This document shows positions 23,200 through 32,226 of a stretch of 57,054 bases of DNA, one piece after another. Each line of letters starts with the position of its first letter. Within the stretch, counting starts at the first letter, position 1. Source of the stretch: an uncultured Clostridia bacterium (GTDB lineage Bacteria > Bacillota > Clostridia > Oscillospirales > CAG-272); NCBI GenBank assembly GCA_947630625.1, contig CANRIL010000015.1, forward strand, positions 1 to 57,054, written 5' to 3'. The notes under the pieces are model-generated. The model was not told the DNA's origin. It searched no databases and was given only the letters and a program-made list of their open reading frames with translations. The translations under genes were made by a program, and so were the position numbers.

Positions 23200-24588
23200 A
23201 TGATACATCAATATAAATTAAACGGATATAATATCGTCCTTGACGTGTATTCCGGTTCCGTCCATGCGGTAGACGATGTCGCATATGACATGATCGGGAT
23301 GTATGAAACGCTGCCGCGGGAAGAGATAATTTCCGCGATGCTAGAAAAATATTCCGACCGCGGGGACGTAAATGAGGCGGAGCTGTCGGAATGTCTTGAC
23401 GACATCGAGACGCTGAAAAAAGAGGGGAAGCTGTTTTCCGACGACCCGTATGAGGGCATCGTCGACATGGCGGCAGAATATAAGCGGCAGTCGGGCGAGA
23501 TTAAGGCGCTGTGCCTGCACGTGGCGCACACGTGCAACCTGAACTGCGAATACTGCTTCGCGAGCCAAGGGAAATATAACGGCGAGCGGGCGCTTATGTC
23601 GTTTGAGGTCGGAAAGCAGGCGCTCGATTTTCTGATAGAACATTCGGGCAGAAGGCGAAACCTCGAAGTTGACTTTTTCGGCGGCGAGCCGCTGATGAAC
23701 TGGGACGTTGTAAAACGTCTCGTCGCGTATGCGCGCAGCATCGAAAAGGAGCACGGGAAGAATTTCCGGTTTACGCTGACGACGAACGGCGTTCTCGTCG
23801 ACGACGAGGTGATCGAATTTGCGAATCGCGAGATGAACAACGTCGTCATGTCTATCGACGGTCGCCCAGAAGTCCACGACCGTTTCCGCCGCGATTACGC
23901 CGGAAACGGCAGCTTCGGCCGCATTCTGCCGAAATTTCAGCAGTTCGCAAAGGCGCGCGGCGAGCGCGAATACTATGTCCGCGGTACGTATACGCACTAC
24001 AATACAGATTTTACGAACGACCTGTTTTATTTATACGACCTCGGATTTACGAGGCTGTCAATGGAGCCGGTCGTATGCGCGCCGGACGATCCGTGCGCGC
24101 TGACGAAGGATGATCTGCCTGTGCTGTTCCGACAGTATGAGATACTTGCGGAGCGGATGCTGCAGTATGAGCGCGAGGGCAAGCCGTTTACGTTTTATCA
24201 CTACATGCTCGATCTGTCGCACGGGCCGTGCATATATAAGCGGATCGCGGGCTGCGGCTCCGGCACGGAATACCTTGCCGTGACGCCGTGGGGCGACCTT
24301 TATCCGTGCCACCAGTTCGTGGGCGACGAAAAATATCTCATGGGCAACGTTTGGGACGGCGTTACAAACACCGAGATGCGTGATAAGTTCGGGCACTGCA
24401 ACGTGTACGCCCGTCCGGGGTGCGCGGACTGCTGGGCGAAGCTTTACTGTTCCGGCGGCTGTGCCGCGAATGCTTACCACGCGACAGGCGATATCACAGG
24501 TACATACGAATACGGCTGCGAGCTTTTCCGCAAGCGCATGGAGTGCGCGATAATGGTCGAGGTCGCAAAGAGCCTTGAAGAAGAATGA
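23200..24588 (+). CDS. scfB: Thioether-forming SCIFF maturase (radical SAM/SPASM)
   Basis: A 462-residue radical SAM enzyme that installs thioether cross-links in SCIFF. The N-terminal 100 residues form a peptide-recognition region (MIHQYKLNGYNIVLDVYSG). The radical SAM motif CNLNCEYCF binds the catalytic [4Fe-4S] cluster, followed by DFFGGEPLMN. The C-terminal SPASM domain has Cys residues in AGCGSG, YPCHQF, CADCW and YCSGGCAANAYH for two auxiliary clusters. The start at ATG 23200 follows GCGAGGA. It sits next to its substrate gene, as is standard in Clostridia. Confidence 0.95.
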   Translation: MIHQYKLNGYNIVLDVYSGSVHAVDDVAYDMIGMYETLPREEIISAMLEKYSDRGDVNEAELSECLDDIETLKKEGKLFSDDPYEGIVDMAAEYKRQSGEIKALCLHVAHTCNLNCEYCFASQGKYNGERALMSFEVGKQALDFLIEHSGRRRNLEVDFFGGEPLMNWDVVKRLVAYARSIEKEHGKNFRFTLTTNGVLVDDEVIEFANREMNNVVMSIDGRPEVHDRFRRDYAGNGSFGRILPKFQQFAKARGEREYYVRGTYTHYNTDFTNDLFYLYDLGFTRLSMEPVVCAPDDPCALTKDDLPVLFRQYEILAERMLQYEREGKPFTFYHYMLDLSHGPCIYKRIAGCGSGTEYLAVTPWGDLYPCHQFVGDEKYLMGNVWDGVTNTEMRDKFGHCNVYARPGCADCWAKLYCSGGCAANAYHATGDITGTYEYGCELFRKRMECAIMVEVAKSLEEE

Positions 24589-24600
24589 ATGAATAAATAA

Positions 24601-24645
24601 AGCCGTGGAGGATCATTTTTGACGGGTGATCCTCCACGGCTTTTT
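24601..24645. terminator. Bidirectional terminator between the maturase and patB
   Basis: A perfect 15-bp stem AGCCGTGGAGGATCA / TGATCCTCCACGGCT, with T5 on the plus side and an AT-rich TTTATTTATT tract on the minus side. It serves the convergent genes. Confidence 0.92.
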
Positions 24646-24656
24646 GCGTATGAAAA

Positions 24657-25820
24657 TTATTTCATATATTCAACGGCTGCCTTGAGCCGTTCGAGCCCGT
24701 CTTTGAGCGTTGAGCGCGGGCAGGCGATATTGAGGCGGATGAAATCGTTTCCGTTCCCGCGATATTGGGCTCCGTTCGAGACGAAAAGCCCGCTCTTTTC
24801 GCGGACACGGTTCGCGAAGTCGACGGAATCACGGCCGAACGCGGATATGTTGAGCCACAAGAGATACGTCGCGTTCGACGGCGTGAGCTTTATCATCGGC
24901 AGCTCGCGGCGCAGAAAATCGGCTGTGGCGCGCTTGTTTTCGTATATATACTCTCGCAGCGCGTCAAGCCAATCGCCTCCGCGCGTGAACGCGGCGACGG
25001 CGGCGGGAACGGCGAAAGCGTTCGGTTCCGCGACCTCGTCCGTGTTGAGCCCGCGCCACATCTTGTGCCGGAGAAATTCGTTCGGAACGATGACGGCCGC
25101 CGTCTGCATTCCGGCGAGGTTGAACGTCTTCGTTGGCGCGACGCACGTCACGCTGATCTCGCGGCAAGTCTCGGATACGGAGGCAAACGGCACGTAGCTG
25201 CAGCCGGGGTCGGTTATGTCGCAGTGTATCTCGTCGGAGATCACGGTGACGCCGTGGTCACGGCACATCTCGCCGACGCGGGCAAGCTCAGACCTGTTCC
25301 AGATCTTGCCGGTCGGGTTGTGGGGATTGCAGAGGATCATGAGCGATACCTGAGGGTCGGAGAGCGCCTCTTCGAGCGCTTCAAAATCGCGGCGGTAGTC
25401 GCCGTCCTCATATATGAGCGGCACCTGCTTGACGTATCTGCCGTTATTCTCTATCGAATTATAAAACGTGTTGTAAACGGGCGTCTCGAGCAGGACCTTT
25501 TCCGCGGGCGTCGTCAGCTTGCGGACGGCGGTCGAAATTGCGGGGATGACGCCGGTACAGAAGATGAGCCAGTCGCGCGGGACATATAGCATGTGGCGCG
25601 TTCCCCACCAGTCTGAGTATGCGTCGTACCATTCGTCCGGGATCGTGTTGTAGCCGAAGACGCCGTGCTCCGCGCGCGATTTTATTGCGTCGATTATCTC
25701 AGGCGCGGTTCTGAAATCCATGTCGGCGACCCACATCGGAAGCTCACCGTCGGCGACATCCCACTTGACCGAGCACGTATTCCGGCGATCGACGGGCGTG
25801 TCAAAATCGTAAGTCTTCAT
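24657..25820 (-). CDS. patB: MalY/PatB family C-S lyase (cystathionine beta-lyase)
   Basis: A 387-residue fold-type I PLP enzyme. MalY/PatB members cleave cystathionine or cysteine conjugates to pyruvate, ammonia and a thiol. It has WVADMDF near residue 30, CNPHNPTGKIW near 160, ISDEIHCDI, and the PLP lysine in VAPTKTFNLAGMQ. The start is ATG 25820, with AAGGAG ten bases upstream. It lies 31 bases downstream of the DUF3737 gene and is probably co-transcribed with it, a pairing common in Firmicutes. Confidence 0.93.
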   Translation of the reverse strand: MKTYDFDTPVDRRNTCSVKWDVADGELPMWVADMDFRTAPEIIDAIKSRAEHGVFGYNTIPDEWYDAYSDWWGTRHMLYVPRDWLIFCTGVIPAISTAVRKLTTPAEKVLLETPVYNTFYNSIENNGRYVKQVPLIYEDGDYRRDFEALEEALSDPQVSLMILCNPHNPTGKIWNRSELARVGEMCRDHGVTVISDEIHCDITDPGCSYVPFASVSETCREISVTCVAPTKTFNLAGMQTAAVIVPNEFLRHKMWRGLNTDEVAEPNAFAVPAAVAAFTRGGDWLDALREYIYENKRATADFLRRELPMIKLTPSNATYLLWLNISAFGRDSVDFANRVREKSGLFVSNGAQYRGNGNDFIRLNIACPRSTLKDGLERLKAAVEYMK

Positions 25821-25851
25821 TATAGTCGGCTCCTTATTTTCGCGTTTGCCG

Positions 25852-26712
25852 TCAGGATAGAACATTGTCGGCGCGGCAGATTATCTTCGTCTTCGACGGG
25901 TCTATTTTGTCGGGCTCGATTATGAGCTCGTCAATGCTCTCGGCGCGTATCACGCCGGAGGACGGGTTTATAACGCTGTCGATCTTCCCGACAATGTCCG
26001 CGTCCACGCTTGAATATTCGAACGCGAGCGTCGTGTTTATGAGCTTGCAGTTCTTCATCACGAGGTTTTCAATGTAGCACATTCCCTGAAGGCTCTCGAC
26101 GGTGCAGTCTATGAGGGTCAGGTTTTTCGCGTTCCAGCCGAGATATTCGCCGGAGATAAAGCAGTTTCTGACCGTCACGTTTTCGCTGTTCCAGAACGCG
26201 TCCTTTGAAAGCAGGTGGGAATTTTCTATAGTGACGTTCTTCGCGCCGTCAAACGAATAGTTGCCGTAAAGCGTCAGCCCGGAAACGGTCATATCAGAGC
26301 AGTTCATGGCGAAATAGTCCCCGTTCGCCACGACTTCCTCAAGCGTGACGCCGTCACAGCTCCAGAGCGTTTCTGCGGCGTCCGGGAATGAGACGCGGCG
26401 CAGCGTCAGTCCGCGGCAGCGGCGGAAATTTTTCGGCGCTTCGATCGCGCAGTCCTCGACGGTCACGTTTTCGGTGTACCAGACGCCGGCGCGCGCCATT
26501 TTGAACCATGTGCAGTTTTTAGCCAGGATGTTTTTCGTGTACCAGAGCGGATATTTCCAGCGGAACATGGAGCCATAGAGCTCGATATCGCGGCTCTCCT
26601 TCAGCGGGGACTCGCCCTCGTCAAATATCGTGTCGTATATTTTAAGTCCTCGCGAGCCGAAGAGCGGGCGCTCCCCTTTATAAAGTTTGCCGTGAATTTC
26701 TGTGTTTTCCAT
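25852..26712 (-). CDS. DUF3737 right-handed beta-helix protein
   Basis: A 286-residue protein whose body is made of short strand repeats such as SENVTVRNCFISGEYLGWNAKN, typical of DUF3737 proteins with a predicted parallel beta-helix. There is no signal peptide. Family function is unknown to me, though it often neighbours PatB-type lyases as it does here. The ATG start follows GAAAGG. It is the first gene of the unit read from the promoter at 26758. Confidence 0.87.
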   Translation of the reverse strand: MENTEIHGKLYKGERPLFGSRGLKIYDTIFDEGESPLKESRDIELYGSMFRWKYPLWYTKNILAKNCTWFKMARAGVWYTENVTVEDCAIEAPKNFRRCRGLTLRRVSFPDAAETLWSCDGVTLEEVVANGDYFAMNCSDMTVSGLTLYGNYSFDGAKNVTIENSHLLSKDAFWNSENVTVRNCFISGEYLGWNAKNLTLIDCTVESLQGMCYIENLVMKNCKLINTTLAFEYSSVDADIVGKIDSVINPSSGVIRAESIDELIIEPDKIDPSKTKIICRADNVLS

Positions 26713-26757
26713 TCAATATGACCTTTCCGCGCAAATGCCTGTGTTCATGCCACGGAC

Positions 26758-26786
26758 ATTATACAACAATATAAAAAATAAGGCAA
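26758..26786 (-). promoter_or_regulatory. Sigma-A promoter of the DUF3737-patB unit
   Basis: Minus-strand -35 TTGCCT (26781-26786) and -10 TATAAT (26758-26763), spacing 17 bases. Confidence 0.8.
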
Positions 26787-26804
26787 ATGTTATTTTGCTA
26801 AAGT

Positions 26805-28868
26805 TTATGTCAGGTGCGCGTCCATCCATTCGTACCGCTGGTTGAGGAACGTGAGTATATAGTTGACCTGTTCATCCCATGTCTTCATCTTAAGCGTCGT
26901 GGCGCGCGCAAGCCCGATCTGATGGCGCAGCACCTTTGGCCACTTGGAGAAGTTATATACCGTGGACGGTTCGATCTCGGCGGCGCCCGCTTTGACGGAC
27001 GCTTCCGCTGTTTCCATGAGCTTGTCCTTCATCTCGCTCCATCTTGCGCGGACGAGGGACATAAAGTGTTCGTCCTTGGTGAGAAACTTCATCCAGTTGT
27101 CGTAGAGGTATTCGTACGTGAAATCGACGGACGCCCATCCGTCATAGCCGCGGATGTCGGAGAGGTTGTTGCCGAACGCCATGTCGTAGTCCCAGATCGG
27201 CCCCGCCGTAAGCTTGCCGCCGACGGGCTTATACATATAGAGGCTGCGGTAAAAGGCGCATTCGGTGCAGTTTGTGAGCTCGTTTACGATAAACCAGTCG
27301 ACCCACGAATCAACGTCGATATATTCTTCATATCCGGAGCCCTTGACGATGGCGTCCTCGGCAGCCTTTACATAATTATATATATATTTGTACTCGGCGT
27401 TCCGCGCCTTCAGTATCTCCGGCTCCTTTATATACATGCGCTTGCAGTACCGGGTGTCGAAGTAATCCTTCGCCCATACGTTATCGCTTTCGTAGTTCCA
27501 GCCGAATTCGATCAGAAATCCCATGTCGACGATTTTTCCGGACTCATCTGTGACGCGCTCACCGCCAAGCGGCACGCGGTCCTCGTCTTCCTCTATCTTT
27601 TCGGAGAGCATGAAGATCCCCAAATATTCCCCGTTGATAAATAGGTCGACAGAGTGGTACTGCGGCGTGAAAGGCAGGTTCGTCATGATCGACGCCATAT
27701 CTGAGGCGACTTTGTTCCGCAGCAGCGACGGGTCTGCGTAGTTGCCAATAAGGCACCAGTCGCGATCCGATTTCATGCCGCAGAGTGGGGCCTTTTCGTC
27801 GAGCTTTATGCGGTATGAATGCTTCGGGAACATGCGCCACGAGGCGTTGCCGCGGCCTTTGACCGAGAGGGAATATTCCTTGCCGTCAAGCGTCATGTGA
27901 CCTGTCTTGTATTCGAGCTTTGAGGTTATGTCGGCGCCGTCGTCGGTGTAAAGCGACAGGATCGGAATGTCGAGGCGGAGCCGTTCGACGGAGAGGCGGT
28001 AGGTGCGCGTGTGCCCGCTGTTGTCGGACGTGTTTATGAGCATGGGAGAGGTGAGGTCGACGGTTTCAGTCAGCGTGCAGCTCCCGCCCGTTGTTTTGAC
28101 GGTCAGGGAGAGGGCGGAGATATCTTTGTCGGAGATGTCGTGAGGGACATAAAGCGTCACGAGATTTCCGTTTACGACAGAAACCGCGTCCTCTTTGACG
28201 TTCGTTTTCTTTTTATCCGTATAAAGCGTCACGGATTCGATGCGGCCTTCGCCGACGCCGCCGAGCGTGTCCCCGTCGGCGGCTCCGTCCGTCGTCGTGC
28301 CGTTATAGGAGGCGACGTTCTGTATCTCCGCGACCTCGCGTAGAAACGGGATATCGCCGCCGTCGAGAAAGAGCGCGCATTCGGGCGCGTCAATGTCGAA
28401 GCGGCTGATCGGTTCGTTGCCCGAGATCGTTATCGTGTGTTCGCCCTCGGCGTGGATCGAAACCTTGATATCGTCTGACCCCCAGTCAACGGAGCCGAGG
28501 AACATGAGGCGGACGGGGGAGGCGATATTGACAGTTTTGTCGATCGTTATTCCGTCGTCAAGTATGATGAACGGCTCTTCCCCGTGAAGGCGGAAATATT
28601 CCCCGAACGCGTCAGACTCGGCGAGCGTATAGAGCGTTTCGGCGTCGCCGATGCGGAATACCACGTCCCCATCGGGCGAGCCGAGCGTTTCCGTGCTCGG
28701 CGGTTCGTCAGTCATTTTGTCTATCGTGCCGGGCGCTTCATCCTCCGCCGGTGTCTGCGGCTTCGCGGCGCCGACATAGGCGACCGTAAGCGCCATGAGG
28801 ACAAAGGCGACGACTATAAAAATAAGCGCGATATATGAGCGTTCGCTTCTTCTCTTTCGTTTTTTCAA
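26805..28868 (-). CDS. CotH-like kinase-fold surface protein
   Basis: A 687-residue protein with a basic N-terminus and one membrane anchor (SYIALIFIVVAFVLMALTVAYV). A beta-rich ectodomain of about 300 residues follows, then a CotH-type domain: SVKGRGNASW, KHSYRIKLDEKAPL, DWCLIGNYADPSLLRNK and GPIWDYDMAFGNN. CotH proteins of spore formers are atypical kinases; many gut Firmicutes also have secreted ones of unknown role. I prefer the TTG start at 28868, which has AAGGAGG six bases upstream and gives KKRKRRSERS before the anchor. The upstream ATG at 28934 lacks a site. Confidence 0.85.
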   Translation of the reverse strand: MKKRKRRSERSYIALIFIVVAFVLMALTVAYVGAAKPQTPAEDEAPGTIDKMTDEPPSTETLGSPDGDVVFRIGDAETLYTLAESDAFGEYFRLHGEEPFIILDDGITIDKTVNIASPVRLMFLGSVDWGSDDIKVSIHAEGEHTITISGNEPISRFDIDAPECALFLDGGDIPFLREVAEIQNVASYNGTTTDGAADGDTLGGVGEGRIESVTLYTDKKKTNVKEDAVSVVNGNLVTLYVPHDISDKDISALSLTVKTTGGSCTLTETVDLTSPMLINTSDNSGHTRTYRLSVERLRLDIPILSLYTDDGADITSKLEYKTGHMTLDGKEYSLSVKGRGNASWRMFPKHSYRIKLDEKAPLCGMKSDRDWCLIGNYADPSLLRNKVASDMASIMTNLPFTPQYHSVDLFINGEYLGIFMLSEKIEEDEDRVPLGGERVTDESGKIVDMGFLIEFGWNYESDNVWAKDYFDTRYCKRMYIKEPEILKARNAEYKYIYNYVKAAEDAIVKGSGYEEYIDVDSWVDWFIVNELTNCTECAFYRSLYMYKPVGGKLTAGPIWDYDMAFGNNLSDIRGYDGWASVDFTYEYLYDNWMKFLTKDEHFMSLVRARWSEMKDKLMETAEASVKAGAAEIEPSTVYNFSKWPKVLRHQIGLARATTLKMKTWDEQVNYILTFLNQRYEWMDAHLT

Positions 28869-28989
28869 GCGCCGCCTCCTTGCAAAGCGGCAATTAAGCC
28901 GCGGTTTTAAATTCGATAATAACATTAATATCATACCACAAAAAACAGCTCCGGTCTACAAAAAAACAGAGAAAATCGGGAAATCTTCT

Positions 28990-29034
28990 TGTAACGCGTC
29001 CGCGTGTGTGATATACTTTGTTTTGTGGTACAAT
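28990..29034 (+). promoter_or_regulatory. Probable promoter region of yitT
   Basis: Two possible -10 boxes: TATACT (29012-29017) with TTGTAA (28990-28995) at 16-base spacing, and TACAAT (29029-29034) without a good -35. The start codon follows 42 bases after the second. Confidence 0.6.
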
Positions 29035-29075
29035 ATCTTTAGAAAATAAAATCACTGAAAGGTGTCGTCCCTGAT

Positions 29076-29990
29076 ATGAGCGAAGACGCTAAAGAGGAAA
29101 AAAGCAAAGACACAGATAAGGACAGCGCGAGCGCCGGATCGACGGTCGGCGAAAAGGCGCGCGAGTTTGTCCTTCTTACGATCGCGACAGTTATGCTCGC
29201 ATTCGGAATTTATATGTTCAGGTTCCCGAACAATTTCACGTTCGGCGGCGTGACGGGCATCGCGCTTTTGCTTTCGGAAGTGACGAAGATTCCGGCGGCG
29301 ACGCTTGTCGTCATTCTGAACGCGGCGCTGCTCGTCGTTGCGTTCATTCTGCTCGGGCGCGATTTCGCCGCCAAGAGCGTATATGTGACGGTGCTTTATT
29401 CGGCGCTGATGTATCTGTTCGAATTCATCATCCCGATGGAGCATCCGCTGACGGACGAGCCCGTCATCGAGCTTGTGTTCGCCATAATGGTCCCGGCTAC
29501 GGCGTCGGCGGTCATATTCCATTTCGACGCGTCGAGCGGCGGCACTGACATTATCGCCATGGCGCTGCGGAAGTATACGAGCGTCAATATCGGCACGGGG
29601 CTCCTGATCGCGGACGCAATAGCGGTGCTTTTCTCGTTCTTCATCTTCGGCGTCAAGACGGGGCTCTTCTCCCTCTGCGGATTCCTTGCAAAATCGCTCG
29701 TCATCGACAACGTGATAGAGAGCATAAATATATGCAAGTATTTCCATGTCGTCTGCACAGACCCGGAGCCGATATGTAATTATATATGCGACGTTCTGCA
29801 CCGCGACGCGACAGTTTACACGGCGACGGGCGCGTTTACGGGCAAAGAAAAGCGCGTCATAATGACGGTCATGACGCGCAGACAGGCGGTAGCGCTGCGG
29901 GGCTTCATACGGAAGTGCGAGCCGAGCGCATTTATAATGATAACGAACACGAGCGAGATAATCGGAAAGGGATTCCGCGCGTCCGTATAA
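29076..29990 (+). CDS. YitT family membrane protein
   Basis: A 304-residue protein. A charged N-terminal tail (KEEKSKDTDKDS) precedes five or six hydrophobic helices with the family motifs FTFGGVTGIALLLS and SSGGTDIIA. A cytoplasmic DUF2179 domain (about 215-300, CDVLHRDATVYTATGAFTG) completes the YitT architecture. Transport function is suspected for the family but not shown. The ATG follows GAAAGGTGTCG. It converges on the AraC gene with only six bases between stop codons. Confidence 0.92.
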   Translation: MSEDAKEEKSKDTDKDSASAGSTVGEKAREFVLLTIATVMLAFGIYMFRFPNNFTFGGVTGIALLLSEVTKIPAATLVVILNAALLVVAFILLGRDFAAKSVYVTVLYSALMYLFEFIIPMEHPLTDEPVIELVFAIMVPATASAVIFHFDASSGGTDIIAMALRKYTSVNIGTGLLIADAIAVLFSFFIFGVKTGLFSLCGFLAKSLVIDNVIESINICKYFHVVCTDPEPICNYICDVLHRDATVYTATGAFTGKEKRVIMTVMTRRQAVALRGFIRKCEPSAFIMITNTSEIIGKGFRASV

Positions 29991-29996
29991 ATCGGT

Positions 29997-30770
29997 TTAT
30001 TCCTCCGATTTTTTGCGGCTGCCGGAGCCGAAATAGAGCTCGCGGAACGAGAGGGCGGACATTTTCTCGTGGTATTTGAAAAATTTCTGGAAGCTCTTTG
30101 AATCGTCGAATCCGCACGCCTCGGCGATATCCTTGATTTTCATGTCAGTCGACAGCAAGAGTTCGCGAATTTTTTTGAGGCGGGCGGCGTCGATGTAGGA
30201 TTTTATGCCCGCGCTGTAATGTACCTTGAACATGCGGGTGATGTAGTCTTCGTTGTAATTGAAATGCTCCGCGACATCCGAAACGCGGATCTTGCGCGTG
30301 CAGTTCTCGTTTATCCATTCGCATATCGCGAAAAGCTTTGCATACGGGGCGTCCTCGCTGACGGCTCCCGCGCGCGCGATCTCGTATAGAACGAGCTTGA
30401 GGGCGCACGTGCACGCGTCGTCATCGTATTCGGGGGAGCGGGAATACATTATCAGGTCGTCGAAGAGGCGGGATGTACGCGCGGGCTCCGGCGTGCTGTG
30501 CGTCGGAAGCGTGCCGAGCTCGCCTGAGAAATGCGCCCAGTAAAATTCGGTCTGCTGCGTGCATTCGCGGTACCCGTAACGCCTTGTAGACGCGGGGAGT
30601 ATACATGATTCTCCCGCGCGAATTATGAACCGTTCAAAGCCGAGCCCCATATAAAGCGCCCCCGATGTGCAGAAAACGAGCTCATGCGTTTCGGTGCTGC
30701 TCGACGGGTGCGACCAGCCGACCGGCGCCGTTGTTTTCCCCGCAACCGCATACTGTATGCTGAAATTCAT
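29997..30770 (-). CDS. AraC family transcriptional regulator
   Basis: A 257-residue regulator with an N-terminal cupin-type ligand domain (about 10-130) and a C-terminal double helix-turn-helix (about 160-250). The latter shows RVSDVAEHFNYNEDYITRMFK and IKDIAEACGFDDSKSFQKFFKYH. Such proteins usually activate sugar or surface-glycan genes. ATG 30770 is preceded by GGAGG; an in-frame TTG at 30782 would put the site inside the gene. It is divergent from the ABC/sortase operon, so that operon is a candidate target. Confidence 0.92.
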   Translation of the reverse strand: MNFSIQYAVAGKTTAPVGWSHPSSSTETHELVFCTSGALYMGLGFERFIIRAGESCILPASTRRYGYRECTQQTEFYWAHFSGELGTLPTHSTPEPARTSRLFDDLIMYSRSPEYDDDACTCALKLVLYEIARAGAVSEDAPYAKLFAICEWINENCTRKIRVSDVAEHFNYNEDYITRMFKVHYSAGIKSYIDAARLKKIRELLLSTDMKIKDIAEACGFDDSKSFQKFFKYHEKMSALSFRELYFGSGSRKKSEE

Positions 30771-30812
30771 GCGCGCCTCCAAACAAAAGTAGGTTTTTTG
30801 TACCCTTATAAT

Positions 30813-30841
30813 ATTGTATCAAATTATTTCGGCAAATGCAA
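30813..30841 (-). promoter_or_regulatory. Promoter of the AraC-family gene
   Basis: Minus-strand -35 TTGCAT (30836-30841) and -10 TACAAT (30813-30818), spacing 17 bases. Confidence 0.7.
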
Positions 30842-30946
30842 GCCTTTTCCGACATTTAATGTAAAGAAAAAATACAAAATCTTGTCGCATTTTGGGAGCG
30901 GCGCCTTTTGCGCGAAGGCTTTTTTTCGTTGCGCATTAACCGTTCC

Positions 30947-30986
30947 GTCACACTGCCGTCACAATAAAGTGGTAACATTTTATAAT
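30947..30986 (+). promoter_or_regulatory. Promoter of the ABC transporter/sortase operon with GTCACA repeats
   Basis: -10 TATAAT at 30981-30986. In place of a consensus -35 there are two GTCACA repeats exactly 11 bases apart (30947-30952, 30958-30963). The second lies at the -35 position with 17-base spacing. This layout suits class II activation by a regulator that overlaps the -35. Confidence 0.6.
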
Positions 30987-31048
30987 CATAAATTTGCTGT
31001 GATGTATGATAAAAAGAATCAGAAAAAAACGTGCAGGAGGAAACTGAT

Positions 31049-32218
31049 TTGATTGAGGTACGCCACCTAACGAAAAAATACGGGAATCACGTCGCCGTCG
31101 ACGATATCAGCTTTACGGTTGAGCCGGGGAAAATATACGGCTTTCTCGGTCCGAACGGCGCCGGAAAATCGACGACGCTGAACATAATCACGGGCTGTCT
31201 CGCGCCGACAGACGGCGAGATCTTAATCGACGGTTACAGCGTCATGGACGAGCCTATAATGGCGAAGCGCGCGGTCGGATATCTGCCGGAGGTCCCGCCG
31301 CTTTATCCGGATATGACGCCGGAGGAATATCTCCGATTTGTGGCGGAGGCGAAATCGGTGCGCCGCGACAAGATAGCGGAGCAGGTCGAAGACGTTATGG
31401 CGAGCACCGGCATAACGGAAATGAGACGCCGCCTGATACGCAGCCTTTCAAAAGGATATAAGCAGCGCGTCGGCATCGCGCAGGCGATGATCGGCGACCC
31501 GGATATAATAATACTCGACGAACCGACGGAAGGGCTTGATCCGCAGCAGCGCGCGGAGATACGCGAGCTGATCGGTGTGCTCGGGCGTGAGAGAACTGTC
31601 ATCCTCAGCAGCCACGTGCTTTCCGAGGTGCAGGAGGTATGCGACAACATAATCATGATCTCGCACGGCAAGCTCGTCGCAAACGATTCGATGGAAAACA
31701 TCAGCCATTCCTTCAATCAGGACGTGACGATGACGCTGACAGTCATGGCGTCCCCGGAAGAGGTCGAGGCGGTGCTTTCAAATATAGAAGGCATAAAGTC
31801 ATACGAGATAACGTCAACGAGCGGCAGCGAGACATCCGCGAAGCTCAGATACTCGGCAGAGCTCGATCTGCGTGAAAATATTTCGTTCGCGTTTTCCGAC
31901 ATAAGGCGCGCGGTAGTTTCCATGGGCGTCGAAGAAGAGTCTCTTGAGGAAATATTCTTAAGACTTACGGGCACGCCTGAAACCGGCGCGAAAAAAGCTG
32001 CGGACGGTGACGACGCGGACGAAGACGGCGGCGATGAGGCGGAAAACGAAGATGACACCGACGACGAGGACGAAGATGTGACATACGATCCCGCCGACTA
32101 CGTTGACGCCGCCGACGGCGGAGATGATGACAACGATGACGGTGACGATGACGATGATGACGACGACAGCGGCGAAGACGGCGGCGGGGACTACAAGCCG
32201 GTGTTCGGCGGAAAGTGA
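31049..32218 (+). CDS. Gld-type ABC transporter ATPase with hyperacidic C-terminal tail
   Basis: A 389-residue ATP-binding subunit. Walker A is GPNGAGKST (34-42), the signature LSKGYKQRVGIAQ and Walker B IIILDEPTEGLDP follow. The domain ends near residue 315 with ESLEEIFLRLTG, as in GldA/ABC-2 exporters. The last 70 residues are mostly Asp and Glu, which is not part of the family. The start is TTG 31049 with AGGAGG eight bases upstream; the GTG at 31031 would contain that site. The first of a four-gene transporter block (ATPase, permease, GldG-like, DUF4340) continuing into sortase B. Confidence 0.93.
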   Translation: MIEVRHLTKKYGNHVAVDDISFTVEPGKIYGFLGPNGAGKSTTLNIITGCLAPTDGEILIDGYSVMDEPIMAKRAVGYLPEVPPLYPDMTPEEYLRFVAEAKSVRRDKIAEQVEDVMASTGITEMRRRLIRSLSKGYKQRVGIAQAMIGDPDIIILDEPTEGLDPQQRAEIRELIGVLGRERTVILSSHVLSEVQEVCDNIIMISHGKLVANDSMENISHSFNQDVTMTLTVMASPEEVEAVLSNIEGIKSYEITSTSGSETSAKLRYSAELDLRENISFAFSDIRRAVVSMGVEEESLEEIFLRLTGTPETGAKKAADGDDADEDGGDEAENEDDTDDEDEDVTYDPADYVDAADGGDDDNDDGDDDDDDDDSGEDGGGDYKPVFGGK

Positions 32219-32226
32219 GGGGGAAA

